Notes under the pieces: model-generated
The model's database searches: none
What the model was told of the DNA's origin: nothing
What the model saw: the letters and a program-made list of their open reading frames with translations, nothing else
Made by a program: the position numbers and the translations under genes
Shown: positions 43,401 to 51,087 of the stretch, one piece after another
How positions within the stretch are numbered: the stretch's first letter is position 1
Layout: the number at the start of each line of letters is the position of its first letter
From: Paucimonas sp.
GTDB lineage: Bacteria; Pseudomonadota; Gammaproteobacteria; Pseudomonadales; Pseudomonadaceae
Assembly: GCA_031253995.1 (NCBI GenBank)
Contig: JAIRVG010000093.1
Coordinates: forward strand, 62,001-126,000
Length of the DNA stretch: 64,000 bases
Direction: 5' to 3'

Positions 43401-43617
43401 CGATACCGTTGAGCTGCTGCTCGATCACCTGGACCACGGTGTCCTGCACGGTCTGCGCCGAGGCGCCCGGGTAGGTCACGGCGATGGCGATGGCCGGCGG
43501 GGCGATGCTCGGGTACTGGTTGATCGGCAACTTGAGGATCGACAGCGCCCCGACCAGCATGATCACCAGGGCGATCACCCAGGCGAAGATCGGGCGATCG
43601 ATAAAGAATCTCGACAT
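40465..43617 (-). CDS. ttgB: RND efflux pump inner-membrane transporter TtgB
   Basis: 1050-aa HAE1-type RND transporter of the AcrB/MexB group with 12 helices and two large periplasmic loops. Opening MSRFFIDRPIFAWVIALVIM, the TM4 proton-relay pair in GLLVDDAIVVVENVERVM, and the TM10 AKNAILIVEFAKEL Lys element are visible. Full length, no breaks. Starts 3 bp after ttgA. Drives drug/proton antiport. Confidence 0.96.
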   Translation of the reverse strand: MSRFFIDRPIFAWVIALVIMLVGALSILKLPINQYPSIAPPAIAIAVTYPGASAQTVQDTVVQVIEQQLNGIDNLRYVSSESNSDGSMTITATFEQGTNPDTAQVQVQNKLNLATPLLPQEVQQQGIRVTKAVKNFLLVIGLVSEDGSMTKDDLANYIVSNMQDPISRTAGVGDFQVFGAQYAMRIWLDPAKLNKYQLTPVDVKTAVAAQNVQVSSGQLGGLPALPGQQLNATIIGKTRLQTAEQFEKILLKVNRDGSQVRLGDVARVGLGGENYAVSAQFNGKPASGLAVKLATGANALDTAKALRKTISDLEPFFPPGMKAVFPYDTTPVVTESISGVVHTLIEAIVLVFLVMYLFLQNFRATVITTMTVPVVLLGTFGILAAAGFSINTLTMFGMVLAIGLLVDDAIVVVENVERVMSEEGLSPKEATKKSMGQIQGALVGIALVLSAVLLPMAFFGGSTGVIYKQFSITIVSAMALSVLVALIFTPALCATMLKPLKKGEHHTAKGGFFGWFNRNFDRSVRSYERGVGNMLRHKAPYLLAYLVIVVGMVWLFTRIPTAFLPEEDQGVLFAQVQTPAGSSAERTQVVVDQMREYLLDKEADTVASVFTVTGFNFAGRGQSSGMAFIMLKPWGERSAENSVFNLAARAQQHFFSFRDAMVFAFAPPAVLELGNATGFDVFLQDRAGVGHAKLMEARNQFLGLAAQSKILSAVRPNGLNDEPQYQLTVDDERASALGVTIADINNTLSIALGASYVNDFIDRGRVKKVYIQGEASSRMSPEDLQKWYVRNASGEMVPFSAFAKGEWIYGSPKLSRYNGVEAVEILGAPAPGYSTGEAMAEVERIAAELPAGIGYSWTGLSYEERLSGSQAPALYALSLLMVFLCLAALYESWSIPIAVMLVVPLGIIGALLATSLRGLSNDVYFQVGLLTTIGLAAKNAILIVEFAKELHEQGRSLIDAAIEACRMRLRPIIMTSLAFSLGVVPLAIASGAGSGSQHAIGTGVIGGMITATVLAIFWVPLFFVSVSSWFGSKQPEKDVTPETPRYEAGQ

Positions 43618-43620
43618 GGT

Positions 43621-44772
43621 TTATTCCCCTTTGGCCCCTGCGCTCGCGGCACTGGCCTGGGTTGGCTGGGCAGGCTTGACGTTGGTCGCTTCGCTGACCT
43701 TCACCTCGACGCCTGGCTTGACGTACTGCAGGCCCTCGGTGATCAGGCGGTCACCGGCATTCAGGCCTTCCTCGATCAGCCAGTCGCTGCCAACGGTGCG
43801 GCTGGCCTTCAGTTGACGCAGTTCGACCTTGTTGTCCTGGTTGACCACCATGGCGGTGGCCTGGCCCTTGAGATCCCGGGTCACGCCTTGTTGCGGGGCG
43901 AGGATGGCGGTCTCGTTGACGCCGTTGTTCAGGCGGGCGTGGACGAACATGCCCGGCAGCAGGTTGTGTTCCGGGTTGGGGAACACGGCACGCAGGGTCA
44001 CGGAACCGGTGGTCTCGTCGACCGACACTTCGGAGAACTCCAGGCGACCTTTCTGCGCGTAGGTGCTGCCGTCTTCCAGCTTCAGGCTGACTTCGGCGGC
44101 GTTGTCGCCAACCTTCTTCAGCGCACCGCTTTCCAGTTCGCGACGCAGTTTCAGCAGTTCGGCGGAAGATTGCGTGACATCGACGTAGATCGGGTCAAGT
44201 TGCTGGATGGTGGCCATGGCAGTGGCCTGGCCGTTGCTGACCAGGGCGCCTTCGGTGACGTTGGAGCGACCGATGCGACCGCTGATCGGGGCGAGGACCT
44301 TGGTGTAGCGCAGGTCGATCTGTGCGCTCTTCAGCGTGGCCTCGGCCTGCAAACGTTTGGCCTGCGCGTCGTCGTATTCCTGGCGGCTGACGGCCTGTTC
44401 GCTGACCAGTTGCTTGTAGCGATCGGACAGCGACCTGGTGGATTGCAGGTTGGCTTGCGCGCTGGCCAGGGTCGCCTCGTACACCGACGGGTCGATCTGG
44501 TAGAGCTGCTGGCCTTCCTTCACTTCGCTGCCTTCCTTGAACAGGCGCTTGAGGATGATGCCGTTGACCTGCGGACGCACCTCCGCCACCCGGTACGCGA
44601 TGGTGCGACCTGGCAGATCGGAGACGAGGGTATAAGGCTGGGCCTGGAGGGTGACGACGCCGACCTGAGGAGCCTGCGCCACGGGCGCCGCTTCTTCCTT
44701 TTTACAGCCGCTGAGCAGTGTTGCCAGGGCGACGGCGGATACCAGAGCGGTAACAGCTGGCTTGAATTGCAT
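43621..44772 (-). CDS. ttgA: RND efflux periplasmic adaptor lipoprotein TtgA
   Basis: 383-aa membrane fusion protein. Lipobox LLSGC with C23, lipoyl half-motifs (VRPQVNGIILKRLFKEGSEV and APISGRIGRSNVTEGALVS) flanking an alpha-hairpin (residues 95–165), then beta-barrel and membrane-proximal domains. First gene of the ttgABC operon, divergent from ttgR with a recognisable TtgR operator over the promoter. Confidence 0.95.
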   Translation of the reverse strand: MQFKPAVTALVSAVALATLLSGCKKEEAAPVAQAPQVGVVTLQAQPYTLVSDLPGRTIAYRVAEVRPQVNGIILKRLFKEGSEVKEGQQLYQIDPSVYEATLASAQANLQSTRSLSDRYKQLVSEQAVSRQEYDDAQAKRLQAEATLKSAQIDLRYTKVLAPISGRIGRSNVTEGALVSNGQATAMATIQQLDPIYVDVTQSSAELLKLRRELESGALKKVGDNAAEVSLKLEDGSTYAQKGRLEFSEVSVDETTGSVTLRAVFPNPEHNLLPGMFVHARLNNGVNETAILAPQQGVTRDLKGQATAMVVNQDNKVELRQLKASRTVGSDWLIEEGLNAGDRLITEGLQYVKPGVEVKVSEATNVKPAQPTQASAASAGAKGE

Positions 44773-44863
44773 GAAGATCCTCGGGTCAGAAAGAGCTGAA
44801 GACGCTCAAGAGTAATGGAAAACGGGTTGTAGGAAATATGCGCTAGATAAGTAGGATGCTAAG

Positions 44864-44897
44864 GAATATACTTACATTCATGCTTGTTTGTAAACAC
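44864..44897. promoter_or_regulatory. TtgR operator and ttgA promoter
   Basis: Minus strand: -35 TTTACA (44889–44894), 18-bp spacer, -10 TATATT (44865–44870). The interval holds the imperfect inverted repeat TTACATTCATG (44872–44882) ... TTTGTAA (to 44893), matching the published TtgR operator as I recall it with few changes. TtgR binding would block both divergent promoters; ligands release it. Confidence 0.75.
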
Positions 44898-45030
44898 CCG
44901 CCACCTTGTCCTCCCGATACAGCAAGGCGCGAAACCAGAACTCCCGGCACGCGGCCACAAACCCGCCGCACCGGCTCAGATACCGGCCGCCCGATGCAGG
45001 CGCCCGGCCCCTTGATGAGGTTGAACTGCC

Positions 45031-45663
45031 ATGGTCCGTCGAACCAAAGAGGAAGCACAGGAAACCCGTAACCAGATCCTTGAAGCTGCGGAAAAAGCCT
45101 TCTACAAGCGCGGGATTGCCCGCACCACCCTGGCGGACATCGCCGAACTGGCCGGCGTCACCCGCGGTGCCATCTACTGGCATTTCGACAATAAGGCCGA
45201 GTTGGTCCAGGCCCTGCTCGATACCCTGCAAGAGCCGCTGGATGCCCTGGCCCAGGCCAGCGAGAGCGAGGACGAACTCGATCCGCTGGGCTGCATGCGC
45301 AAGTTGCTGGTGCAACTGATGCACCAGATGGCCAGCGACCCGAAAACCCGGCGTATCAATGAAATCCTGCATCACAAATGTGAATTTACCGATGAGATGT
45401 GCGAGATCCGCGTCCAGCGCCAGACTGCGGTGATCGACTGCCATGAACGTATCACCCGCTCGTTGGGCAACGCCGTCAAGCGTGGGCAGTTGCCGGCGGA
45501 CATGAGTCCGGAACGCGCCGCGTTGGCGCTGTTTGCCTATATCGACGGGCTGATCCGCCGCTGGCTGCTGCTGCCGGAGAGCTTCGACCTGTTCGAGGAT
45601 GCCGAGCGCTGGGTCGATACCGGGCTGGACATGCTGCGCTTGAGCCCCTCCCTGCGCAATTGA
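45031..45663 (+). CDS. ttgR: TetR-family repressor TtgR
   Basis: 210-aa TetR-family repressor of ttgABC, same length as the P. putida protein. N-terminal HTH (RTTLADIAELAGVTRGAIYW) and ligand domain. Residues known to contact ligands in TtgR are kept at N110, H114, C137, F168 and R176. However, the helix-4 segment is LQEPLDALAQ (66–75) where I recall LHETHDHLAR, so three pocket His residues (67, 70, 72) are replaced by Q, L and A. Divergent from ttgA across 258 bp. Confidence 0.95.
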   Translation: MVRRTKEEAQETRNQILEAAEKAFYKRGIARTTLADIAELAGVTRGAIYWHFDNKAELVQALLDTLQEPLDALAQASESEDELDPLGCMRKLLVQLMHQMASDPKTRRINEILHHKCEFTDEMCEIRVQRQTAVIDCHERITRSLGNAVKRGQLPADMSPERAALALFAYIDGLIRRWLLLPESFDLFEDAERWVDTGLDMLRLSPSLRN

Positions 45664-45717
45664 GGTTTTGTGAGCATTTGTGAATCTTTGTATTCGTAAA
45701 CGCATCAAGTTGTGTAG

Positions 45718-45750
45718 GACGCCGGCCTGAGCAAGAATCAGCCCGGCGTC
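45718..45750. terminator. Possible terminator after ttgR
   Basis: 8-bp stem GACGCCGG (45718–45725) with CCGGCGTC (45743–45750), inner CTGA/TCAG pairing, followed by only TTCATT. Weak T-run. Confidence 0.45.
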
Positions 45751-45820
45751 TTCATTATGTAGGCTAAGCAACGACCAGATGCTTAGCTGGCTAATTAAAC
45801 TTTCTTCATCGAGTCCCTCC

Positions 45821-46702
45821 ATGCCCGCGATCCCGACAACGAAAGGCGCCGATCAACCGTTGCGGGGCATCGCGCTGATCTGTCTGGCGGTGCTGCTGTT
45901 CGCCAGCCACGACGCGCTGTCCAAGTACCTGTCGGGGTTCTACGCCATCGTCATGGTGGTGTGGGCGCGCTACGTGGTGCACACCCTGCTGATGCTGGTG
46001 GTGTTCGTGCCGCGCACCGGGCTCTCGGCGGTGGTGCGTACGCGAAGGCCGCTGCTGCAACTGGCCCGGGCGCTGTGCCTGATCGGCACCAGCCTGCTGT
46101 TCACCACCGGCCTGCGCTACATCCCCCTGGCCGAGGCCACGGCGGTGAACTTCCTCGCCCCCTTGATGGTGACCGCCTTGTCGGTGCCGCTGCTGGGCGA
46201 GCGGGTCACCCGCGGACAGTGGATGGCGGTGTCGGCAGGGTTCATCGGCGTGCTGATCGTGATCCGTCCTGGCGGTGCGTTGTTCACCCCGGCGATCCTG
46301 CTGCCCCTCGGGTCAGCGTTCTGCTTCGGCTGCTACCAGTTGCTGACGCGCAAGCTCAGTGCCACCGACAGCCCGACCACCAGCAACTTCCTCACCGGCA
46401 TCTTCAACAGCCTGATCATGACCGCGCTGGTGCCGTTCTTCTGGAGCGTGCCGAGCTTCACCCACGCCCTGTTCATGATTGGCCTGGGCACCTGCGGCAT
46501 GCTCGGCCACATGCTCCTGACCTCCGCCTTCAAGCACGCCGCGCCGGCCATGCTGGCGCCGTTCAGCTACGGGCAGATCCTCTTCGCCGGGATGTTCGGC
46601 TACCTGGTCTTCGACCACAGCCCGGACGCCTATGGCGTGGTCGGCATCACCATCATCTGCCTCAGTGGCCTGGCCGTGGCCTGGGTGCAGCGCCGACGCT
46701 GA
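45821..46702 (+). CDS. EamA/DMT-family inner membrane transporter
   Basis: 293-aa drug/metabolite transporter with ten predicted helices and two EamA repeats (LICLAVLLFASHDALSKYL in the first half, FCFGCYQLLTRKLSATDSP in the second). The frame is open from 45779 but MPAIPTTKGAD at 45821 fits a short cytoplasmic tail; neither start has a strong Shine–Dalgarno. Substrate unknown (amino acids or metabolites in relatives). Ends tail-to-tail with the EmrB-type gene with no gap. Confidence 0.8.
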   Translation: MPAIPTTKGADQPLRGIALICLAVLLFASHDALSKYLSGFYAIVMVVWARYVVHTLLMLVVFVPRTGLSAVVRTRRPLLQLARALCLIGTSLLFTTGLRYIPLAEATAVNFLAPLMVTALSVPLLGERVTRGQWMAVSAGFIGVLIVIRPGGALFTPAILLPLGSAFCFGCYQLLTRKLSATDSPTTSNFLTGIFNSLIMTALVPFFWSVPSFTHALFMIGLGTCGMLGHMLLTSAFKHAAPAMLAPFSYGQILFAGMFGYLVFDHSPDAYGVVGITIICLSGLAVAWVQRRR

Positions 46703-48160
46703 TCAATGCCCGCGCAGTTCGCGGTTGGGCAGGGCCAGGGCGGAGGCCAGGCCCAGTAGCGAGATAATGGCGCTACCCAGCAACAGGTTGCGGAAGGTCA
46801 CCGACAGCTCGGCCTGCACCTGCAGGCTTGCCTCGCCGGTGCGCAGGCTGCCGAGCAGGGCTTCTCCGGCCAGGGTGTAGCCGCCGTCCTGGAGCATCGC
46901 CAGCAACAGTGCCGACATCAATGCCACGCCCACCGCACCGCCCAGGGAGCGGAACAGGTTGGTGGTGCTGGTGGCCACGCCTATGTCCTGGGGCTGCACC
47001 GCGCTCTGCGCCGCCACCAGCGAGGTGGGGAACTGCGCGCCGCCGGCGATGCCGGTGAGCAGCATGAACAGGCCGCTGAGCAGGGTCGCGTCGGGCGGGC
47101 TCAGGGCCATGCCGACGATGGCCAGGGGCATCAGCGTGCTGCCGAAGAGGATCTGTGGCTTGTAGCGGCCGGTGAGGTTGGTCAGGCGTCCGGCGCAATA
47201 GGCGCCGATTGGCAGGCCCATGGCCAGTGGCAGCAGGTGCAGGGCGGCACTGTCGGCTCCGGAGCCGGTGATGCTCTGGTAGCGCAGGGGTACCAGCATG
47301 CTCAGGGAAATCGCCTGGAAGCTGGTGAAGAAGATCGCGCACCAGCACAGCACGGCCACGCGGTTGCCGAACAGCTTGAGTGGCAGCAGCGGTTCTGGTG
47401 CGCGGCGTTCCTGGAGGACGAACAGGCTCAGGCCGAAGACGGCGGCGACCAGCAACGCCAGCACGGCTTCGCTGTGCCAGGCATGGCCCTGGCCGATCAG
47501 GGTGATGGCCAGGAGCAGGGCGGTCAGGCCGAGGATCAGCAGCAGGGCGCCGGGGTAGTCGACCTTCGCCGCGCGTTGCGGCGTGGCCAGGCCGCGCAGG
47601 CTGGTGCGGGTCACCCACCAGGCGGTCAGGCCCAGGGGCAGGTTGAGCCAGAACACCCAGCGCCAGGACAGGTACTCGGTCATCAGGCCGCCCAGTACCG
47701 GCCCGACCACGCTGGCGGCGGCGTACATGCTGCTGAAATAGCCCTGGTAGCGCCCGCGTTCCCGCGGTGGCACCAGGTCGCCGAGGATCGCCTGGCTGAC
47801 CGAGACCATGCCGCCGGCGCCAATGCCCTGGATCACCCGGGCCAGCACCAGCTGCTCCATGTTCTGGGCCAAGGCGCAGAACACCGAGGCCAGGGTGAAG
47901 ATCGCCGTGCCGCCGAGGATCATACGGCGGCGGCCGTAGAGGTCGCCGAGCTTGCCGTAGATCGGCGTGGCCACGGTCATCGCCACCATGTAGCCGGAAA
48001 TCACCCAGGCCAGCAGGCCGACATCGTTGAATTGCGCGGAGATCGCCGGCATCGACACGGCGATGATGGTCTGGTCGAGGGCACCGAGGAAGATCGCCAG
48101 CATCAGGGCGACGAGCACCGTGCGGATGGCGGGTTGTGGCGGGGTGTTGGGTAGGGTCAC
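46703..48160 (-). CDS. EmrB/QacA-type (DHA2) multidrug exporter
   Basis: 485-aa 14-helix major facilitator. DHA2 signatures: LGALDQTIIAVSMPAI (motif D1 in TM1), GKLGDLYGRRRMIL in loop 2–3 and GGMVSVSQAILGDLVPPRERGRY; motif C-like GPVLGGLMTEYLSWRWVFW. No adaptor (EmrA-like) gene is adjacent, so it may act alone as a drug:H+ antiporter. Neighbouring ttgABC makes this an efflux-rich region. Confidence 0.87.
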   Translation of the reverse strand: MTLPNTPPQPAIRTVLVALMLAIFLGALDQTIIAVSMPAISAQFNDVGLLAWVISGYMVAMTVATPIYGKLGDLYGRRRMILGGTAIFTLASVFCALAQNMEQLVLARVIQGIGAGGMVSVSQAILGDLVPPRERGRYQGYFSSMYAAASVVGPVLGGLMTEYLSWRWVFWLNLPLGLTAWWVTRTSLRGLATPQRAAKVDYPGALLLILGLTALLLAITLIGQGHAWHSEAVLALLVAAVFGLSLFVLQERRAPEPLLPLKLFGNRVAVLCWCAIFFTSFQAISLSMLVPLRYQSITGSGADSAALHLLPLAMGLPIGAYCAGRLTNLTGRYKPQILFGSTLMPLAIVGMALSPPDATLLSGLFMLLTGIAGGAQFPTSLVAAQSAVQPQDIGVATSTTNLFRSLGGAVGVALMSALLLAMLQDGGYTLAGEALLGSLRTGEASLQVQAELSVTFRNLLLGSAIISLLGLASALALPNRELRGH

Positions 48161-48260
48161 GGCAAGGCTCGGGATGTTTTTTTGCCGAGTTTAACTGATA
48201 GCTTGCTAAGGATCAGGTGAAGATTTTCCGTGCCTTTGACGCCTTCCTCAAAGGCGCCCT

Positions 48261-48434
48261 CTACCTCAAGGCACTCAAGGTCGCCGTATGCGGCACGCAA
48301 TGAGCCAGCGAACAACTGGCCGCCGACCACGGCTGGTTACGCGTCTGTTCCACCCGCCAGGCGGCGGTGGCATAAAGCCCCATGACAGCGGCAATGGCGA
48401 AGACGATGGCGCACTTCCTGGATTTGACACCCAT
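48261..48434 (-). CDS. Small single-pass membrane protein, unknown function
   Basis: 57-aa protein with a near-perfect AGGAGG 7–8 nt before its ATG (48432–48434). Short basic N-terminus MGVKSRK, one transmembrane helix (CAIVFAIAAVMGLYATAAW), then a polar tail with two Cys. The strong Shine–Dalgarno makes translation likely. Overlaps in antisense a possible 28-codon ORF at 48217–48303. Unknown role. Confidence 0.55.
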   Translation of the reverse strand: MGVKSRKCAIVFAIAAVMGLYATAAWRVEQTRNQPWSAASCSLAHCVPHTATLSALR

Positions 48435-48497
48435 GATGCCGACCTCCTGCAACCCACACCTACTGTTACAAGCGTAGTCCAGCAGCCGCGCGCCTGC

Positions 48498-49406
48498 TCA
48501 GGCCAGCTCGCGATCCCACTCCGGCGGGTCGCTGAAGCGCTCGGCCAGGAAGTCCAGCATGCTGCGCAAGGTCGCCGGCATGTGCTTGCGCGAGGTGTAC
48601 ACCGCATTGAGGTTCAGCGTCCGCGGTTTCGCCAGGGGCAGCAGGCGCACCAGCTCGCCACGGCGAATCGGCCCGTGGGCCAGGTAGGTGGGCAGCATGG
48701 CGATGCCGACCCCGGCCAGGGCCGCCTGCTGCAGGGTCAGCGCTTCGTTGGCGCTGATATTGCCGTGGATCGGCACCGACACGCTTTCGCCGTCCACCTC
48801 GAAGTGCCAGAGGCTGTGGCCGAAGTAGGAATGGGTCAGGCAGTTGTGCCCGGCGAGGTCCTGCACCACCTGCGGCGCCGGATGCTCGCGCAGGTAGGCG
48901 GGTGATGCGCAGATCACCGAGTGACAGGTGCTCAGGCGTCGGGCGATCAGGTTCGGGTCGATGTCGTTGCTGGTGCGGATCGCCAGGTCGATGCGCTCGT
49001 CCACCAGGTTGACGGTGCGGTCGAGCATCTGCAGGTCGACCTTCACCTGCGGGTAGCGCCGCACGTACTCGGCGATGGCGTCCACCAGTTGCGCCTGGCC
49101 GAACGAGGTGCTCACGCTGATGCGCAGCTCGCCCCGCGGTGCCTGGTCCGGGGCGCTGACCGCCGCCTGCAGGTCGCCGGCCAGCTCCAGCAACTGCCGG
49201 CAGCGCGGCAGGGTTTCCTTGCCGGCGGCGGTCAGGCTCAGCTTGCGCGTGGTGCGCTGCATCAGGCGCGCGCCGACCCAGTTCTCAAGGTCCGCCAGGT
49301 AGCGGGAAACCACCGGGCGCGACAGGTCCAGGTGATCGGCGGCGGCGGACTGGCTGCCCAGGTCGACGACGGTGACGAAGACCCGCATGGCGGTTAGACG
49401 ATCCAT
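48498..49406 (-). CDS. LysR-family transcriptional regulator
   Basis: 302-aa LysR regulator of the subgroup with HTH MDRLTAMRVFVTVVDLGSQS then AADHLDLSRPVVSRYLADLE. The open frame runs far upstream into the divergent MBL gene, but ATG 49404–49406 is the family start. It faces the exported MBL-fold gene across 102 bp, the standard layout for a LysR regulating its divergent neighbour (and the SDR-like gene behind it). Confidence 0.88.
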   Translation of the reverse strand: MDRLTAMRVFVTVVDLGSQSAAADHLDLSRPVVSRYLADLENWVGARLMQRTTRKLSLTAAGKETLPRCRQLLELAGDLQAAVSAPDQAPRGELRISVSTSFGQAQLVDAIAEYVRRYPQVKVDLQMLDRTVNLVDERIDLAIRTSNDIDPNLIARRLSTCHSVICASPAYLREHPAPQVVQDLAGHNCLTHSYFGHSLWHFEVDGESVSVPIHGNISANEALTLQQAALAGVGIAMLPTYLAHGPIRRGELVRLLPLAKPRTLNLNAVYTSRKHMPATLRSMLDFLAERFSDPPEWDRELA

Positions 49407-49508
49407 GGATATGTCCGATTCCAGAAACAAACTATGTCGAAGCATCGCATTTTTTGCTGTGAATCGTGCAACTAAGCTGTGGGACATCAACTGCACAGGA
49501 TTCCCCCG

Positions 49509-50393
49509 ATGCTTCGTCTCTTCTCCCCGCGCCGTCTGCTCCTGGCCTTGCTGGCCTTGCTCTGGGTCGCCCGTGCCACGGCCGCCGAGGCGCCGTTGCA
49601 ACTGACCGTCTACAACCCCGGCACCGACGCGCTGTTCCCGGTCAGTTCGGTGATCGTCAGCGGTGCCCACGATGCCATCCTCGTCGATGCCCAGTTCGGC
49701 AAGGCCCAGGCCGAGCAGGTGGTAGCCAAACTCAAGGCCAGCGGCAAGACCCTGACCACCATCTATATCAGCCATGGCGACCCGGACTACTACTTCGCCC
49801 TCGACACCGTGCTGCGCGCCTTCCCTGGCGTGCGCGTGGTGGCCTCGAAGCCGACCGTCGAGCACATCAAGCAGACCATGGACGCCAAGCTCGCCTACTG
49901 GGGCCCGCAGATGGGCGCCGACAAGCCGCAGCGCCTGGTGCTGCCCGAGGTGCTGGAAGGCGACCGGCTGATGCTGGAAGGCCAGGTGTTGCAGGTAGTC
50001 GGTCTCGACGGCCCGCAGCCGGACCGCAGCTTCGTGTGGATCCCGTCGATCAAGGCGGTGGTGGGCGGCATCCTGGTCGCGGAAAACCAGCACGTGTGGA
50101 TGGCCGATACCCAGACCGCGCAATCCCATGCCGACTGGCTCACTGGCCTGGCGAGCATCGAGCGCCTGGAGCCGACGGTGGTGATCCCGGGGCATTACCT
50201 GGGCCAGAGCAGCCGTTCGCTGGATGCCGTGCGCTTCACTGGCAACTACATCCGCGCCTTCGATGAGGAAACCGCTCGTGCCGCCAACGCCGACGCCCTT
50301 GTCGCGGCGATGAAGAAACGTTACCCGGGCCTGGGCGAGGAAAGCTCGCTGGAGCTGAGCGCCAAGGTCGCCAAGGGCGAAATGCAGTGGTAA
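49509..50393 (+). CDS. Exported metallo-beta-lactamase-fold protein with altered metal motif
   Basis: 294-aa MBL-superfamily protein with a signal peptide (MLRLFSPRRLLLALLALLWV, cleaved near ATA-AE). The fold's motif 2, normally HxHxDH, reads SHGDPDYYF, so the second and last His are replaced by Asp and Tyr; the later PGHY His is kept. Metal ligation must differ. AGGA precedes the ATG at 49509. Probably one operon with the following NAD(P)-binding protein (28-bp gap) and controlled by the divergent LysR. Confidence 0.82.
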   Translation: MLRLFSPRRLLLALLALLWVARATAAEAPLQLTVYNPGTDALFPVSSVIVSGAHDAILVDAQFGKAQAEQVVAKLKASGKTLTTIYISHGDPDYYFALDTVLRAFPGVRVVASKPTVEHIKQTMDAKLAYWGPQMGADKPQRLVLPEVLEGDRLMLEGQVLQVVGLDGPQPDRSFVWIPSIKAVVGGILVAENQHVWMADTQTAQSHADWLTGLASIERLEPTVVIPGHYLGQSSRSLDAVRFTGNYIRAFDEETARAANADALVAAMKKRYPGLGEESSLELSAKVAKGEMQW

Positions 50394-50421
50394 GTCATTC
50401 CTGTCCGATTGGAGGTTTTTC

Positions 50422-51036
50422 ATGAGCAAGATCGCAATCATCGGTGCCACCGGCCGTGCTGGTAGCCAGTTGCTGGAAGAGGCCGTGCGTCGTGGCCACA
50501 GCGTGACCGCCATCGCGCGTAATCCGGCGAAGCTGGAAGGACGTGCCGGGGTGACCCCGGTTGCGCTGGACATCAAGGATGGTGCCGCGCTGCAACAGGC
50601 GCTGAGCGGGCATGACGTGGTGCTGAGCGCCGCGCGTTTCTCCGGCATCCCGGCCGAAACCCTGCTGGGCCCGGCGAAAAAGGCCGGGGTCAAGCGCGTG
50701 CTGGTGGTGGGCGGGGCGGGCAGCCTGCTGCTGCCGGACGACTCGCGGGTGATCGACAGCCCGGACTTCCCCGAGGCGTACAAGGCCGAGGCCAGCGCCG
50801 GCGCGGTGTACCTGGAGACCCTGCGCCAGGAGAAGGAGCTGGACTGGACCTTCCTGTCGCCGTCGGCGGAGTTCGTCGAAGGGGAGCGGACCGGTAGCTA
50901 CAAGCTGGGCAAGGATCATCTGCTGATCGGTGCTGGCGGCAAGAGCTGGATCACCTTCGCCGACTATGCCATCGCGATGCTGGATGAAGTGGAGAAGCCG
51001 GCGCATTCGCGGCAGCGGTTCACGGTCGGTTACTGA
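50422..51036 (+). CDS. NAD(P)-binding (atypical SDR / NmrA-like) protein
   Basis: 204-aa Rossmann protein: MSKIAIIGATGRAGSQLLEE carries the GxxGxxG dinucleotide motif, and ALSGHDVVLSAARFSG and KAGVKRVLVVGGAGSL are typical of the YwnB/BVR-B-like atypical SDR group. Lacks a complete YxxxK active site. A Shine–Dalgarno GGAGG stands 7–8 nt before ATG. Follows the MBL gene closely. Confidence 0.83.
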   Translation: MSKIAIIGATGRAGSQLLEEAVRRGHSVTAIARNPAKLEGRAGVTPVALDIKDGAALQQALSGHDVVLSAARFSGIPAETLLGPAKKAGVKRVLVVGGAGSLLLPDDSRVIDSPDFPEAYKAEASAGAVYLETLRQEKELDWTFLSPSAEFVEGERTGSYKLGKDHLLIGAGGKSWITFADYAIAMLDEVEKPAHSRQRFTVGY

Positions 51037-51047
51037 GTCGTTGTTTC

Positions 51048-51080
51048 GGGCCTCATCGCGGGTTCACCCGCGATAGGGCC
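51048..51080. repeat. Short REP palindrome
   Basis: ATCGCGGGT (51055–51063), centre TC, ACCCGCGAT (51066–51074), with a partly paired GGGCC/GGCCC exterior. Lies between convergent genes and shares the GCGGGTTCACCCGC core with the element at 8741. Confidence 0.7.
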
Positions 51081-51087
51081 CCCAGCT

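Noticed and set aside
42592..44799. 735-codon plus-strand ORF across ttgB and ttgA
   Set aside because: Antisense shadow spanning two genuine RND genes; no Shine–Dalgarno or domain signal.
48498..50783. 761-aa minus-strand frame extending the LysR gene
   Set aside because: The N-terminal 459 codons are antisense to the MBL and SDR-like genes; the LysR start MDRLTAMRVF at 49406 is clear.
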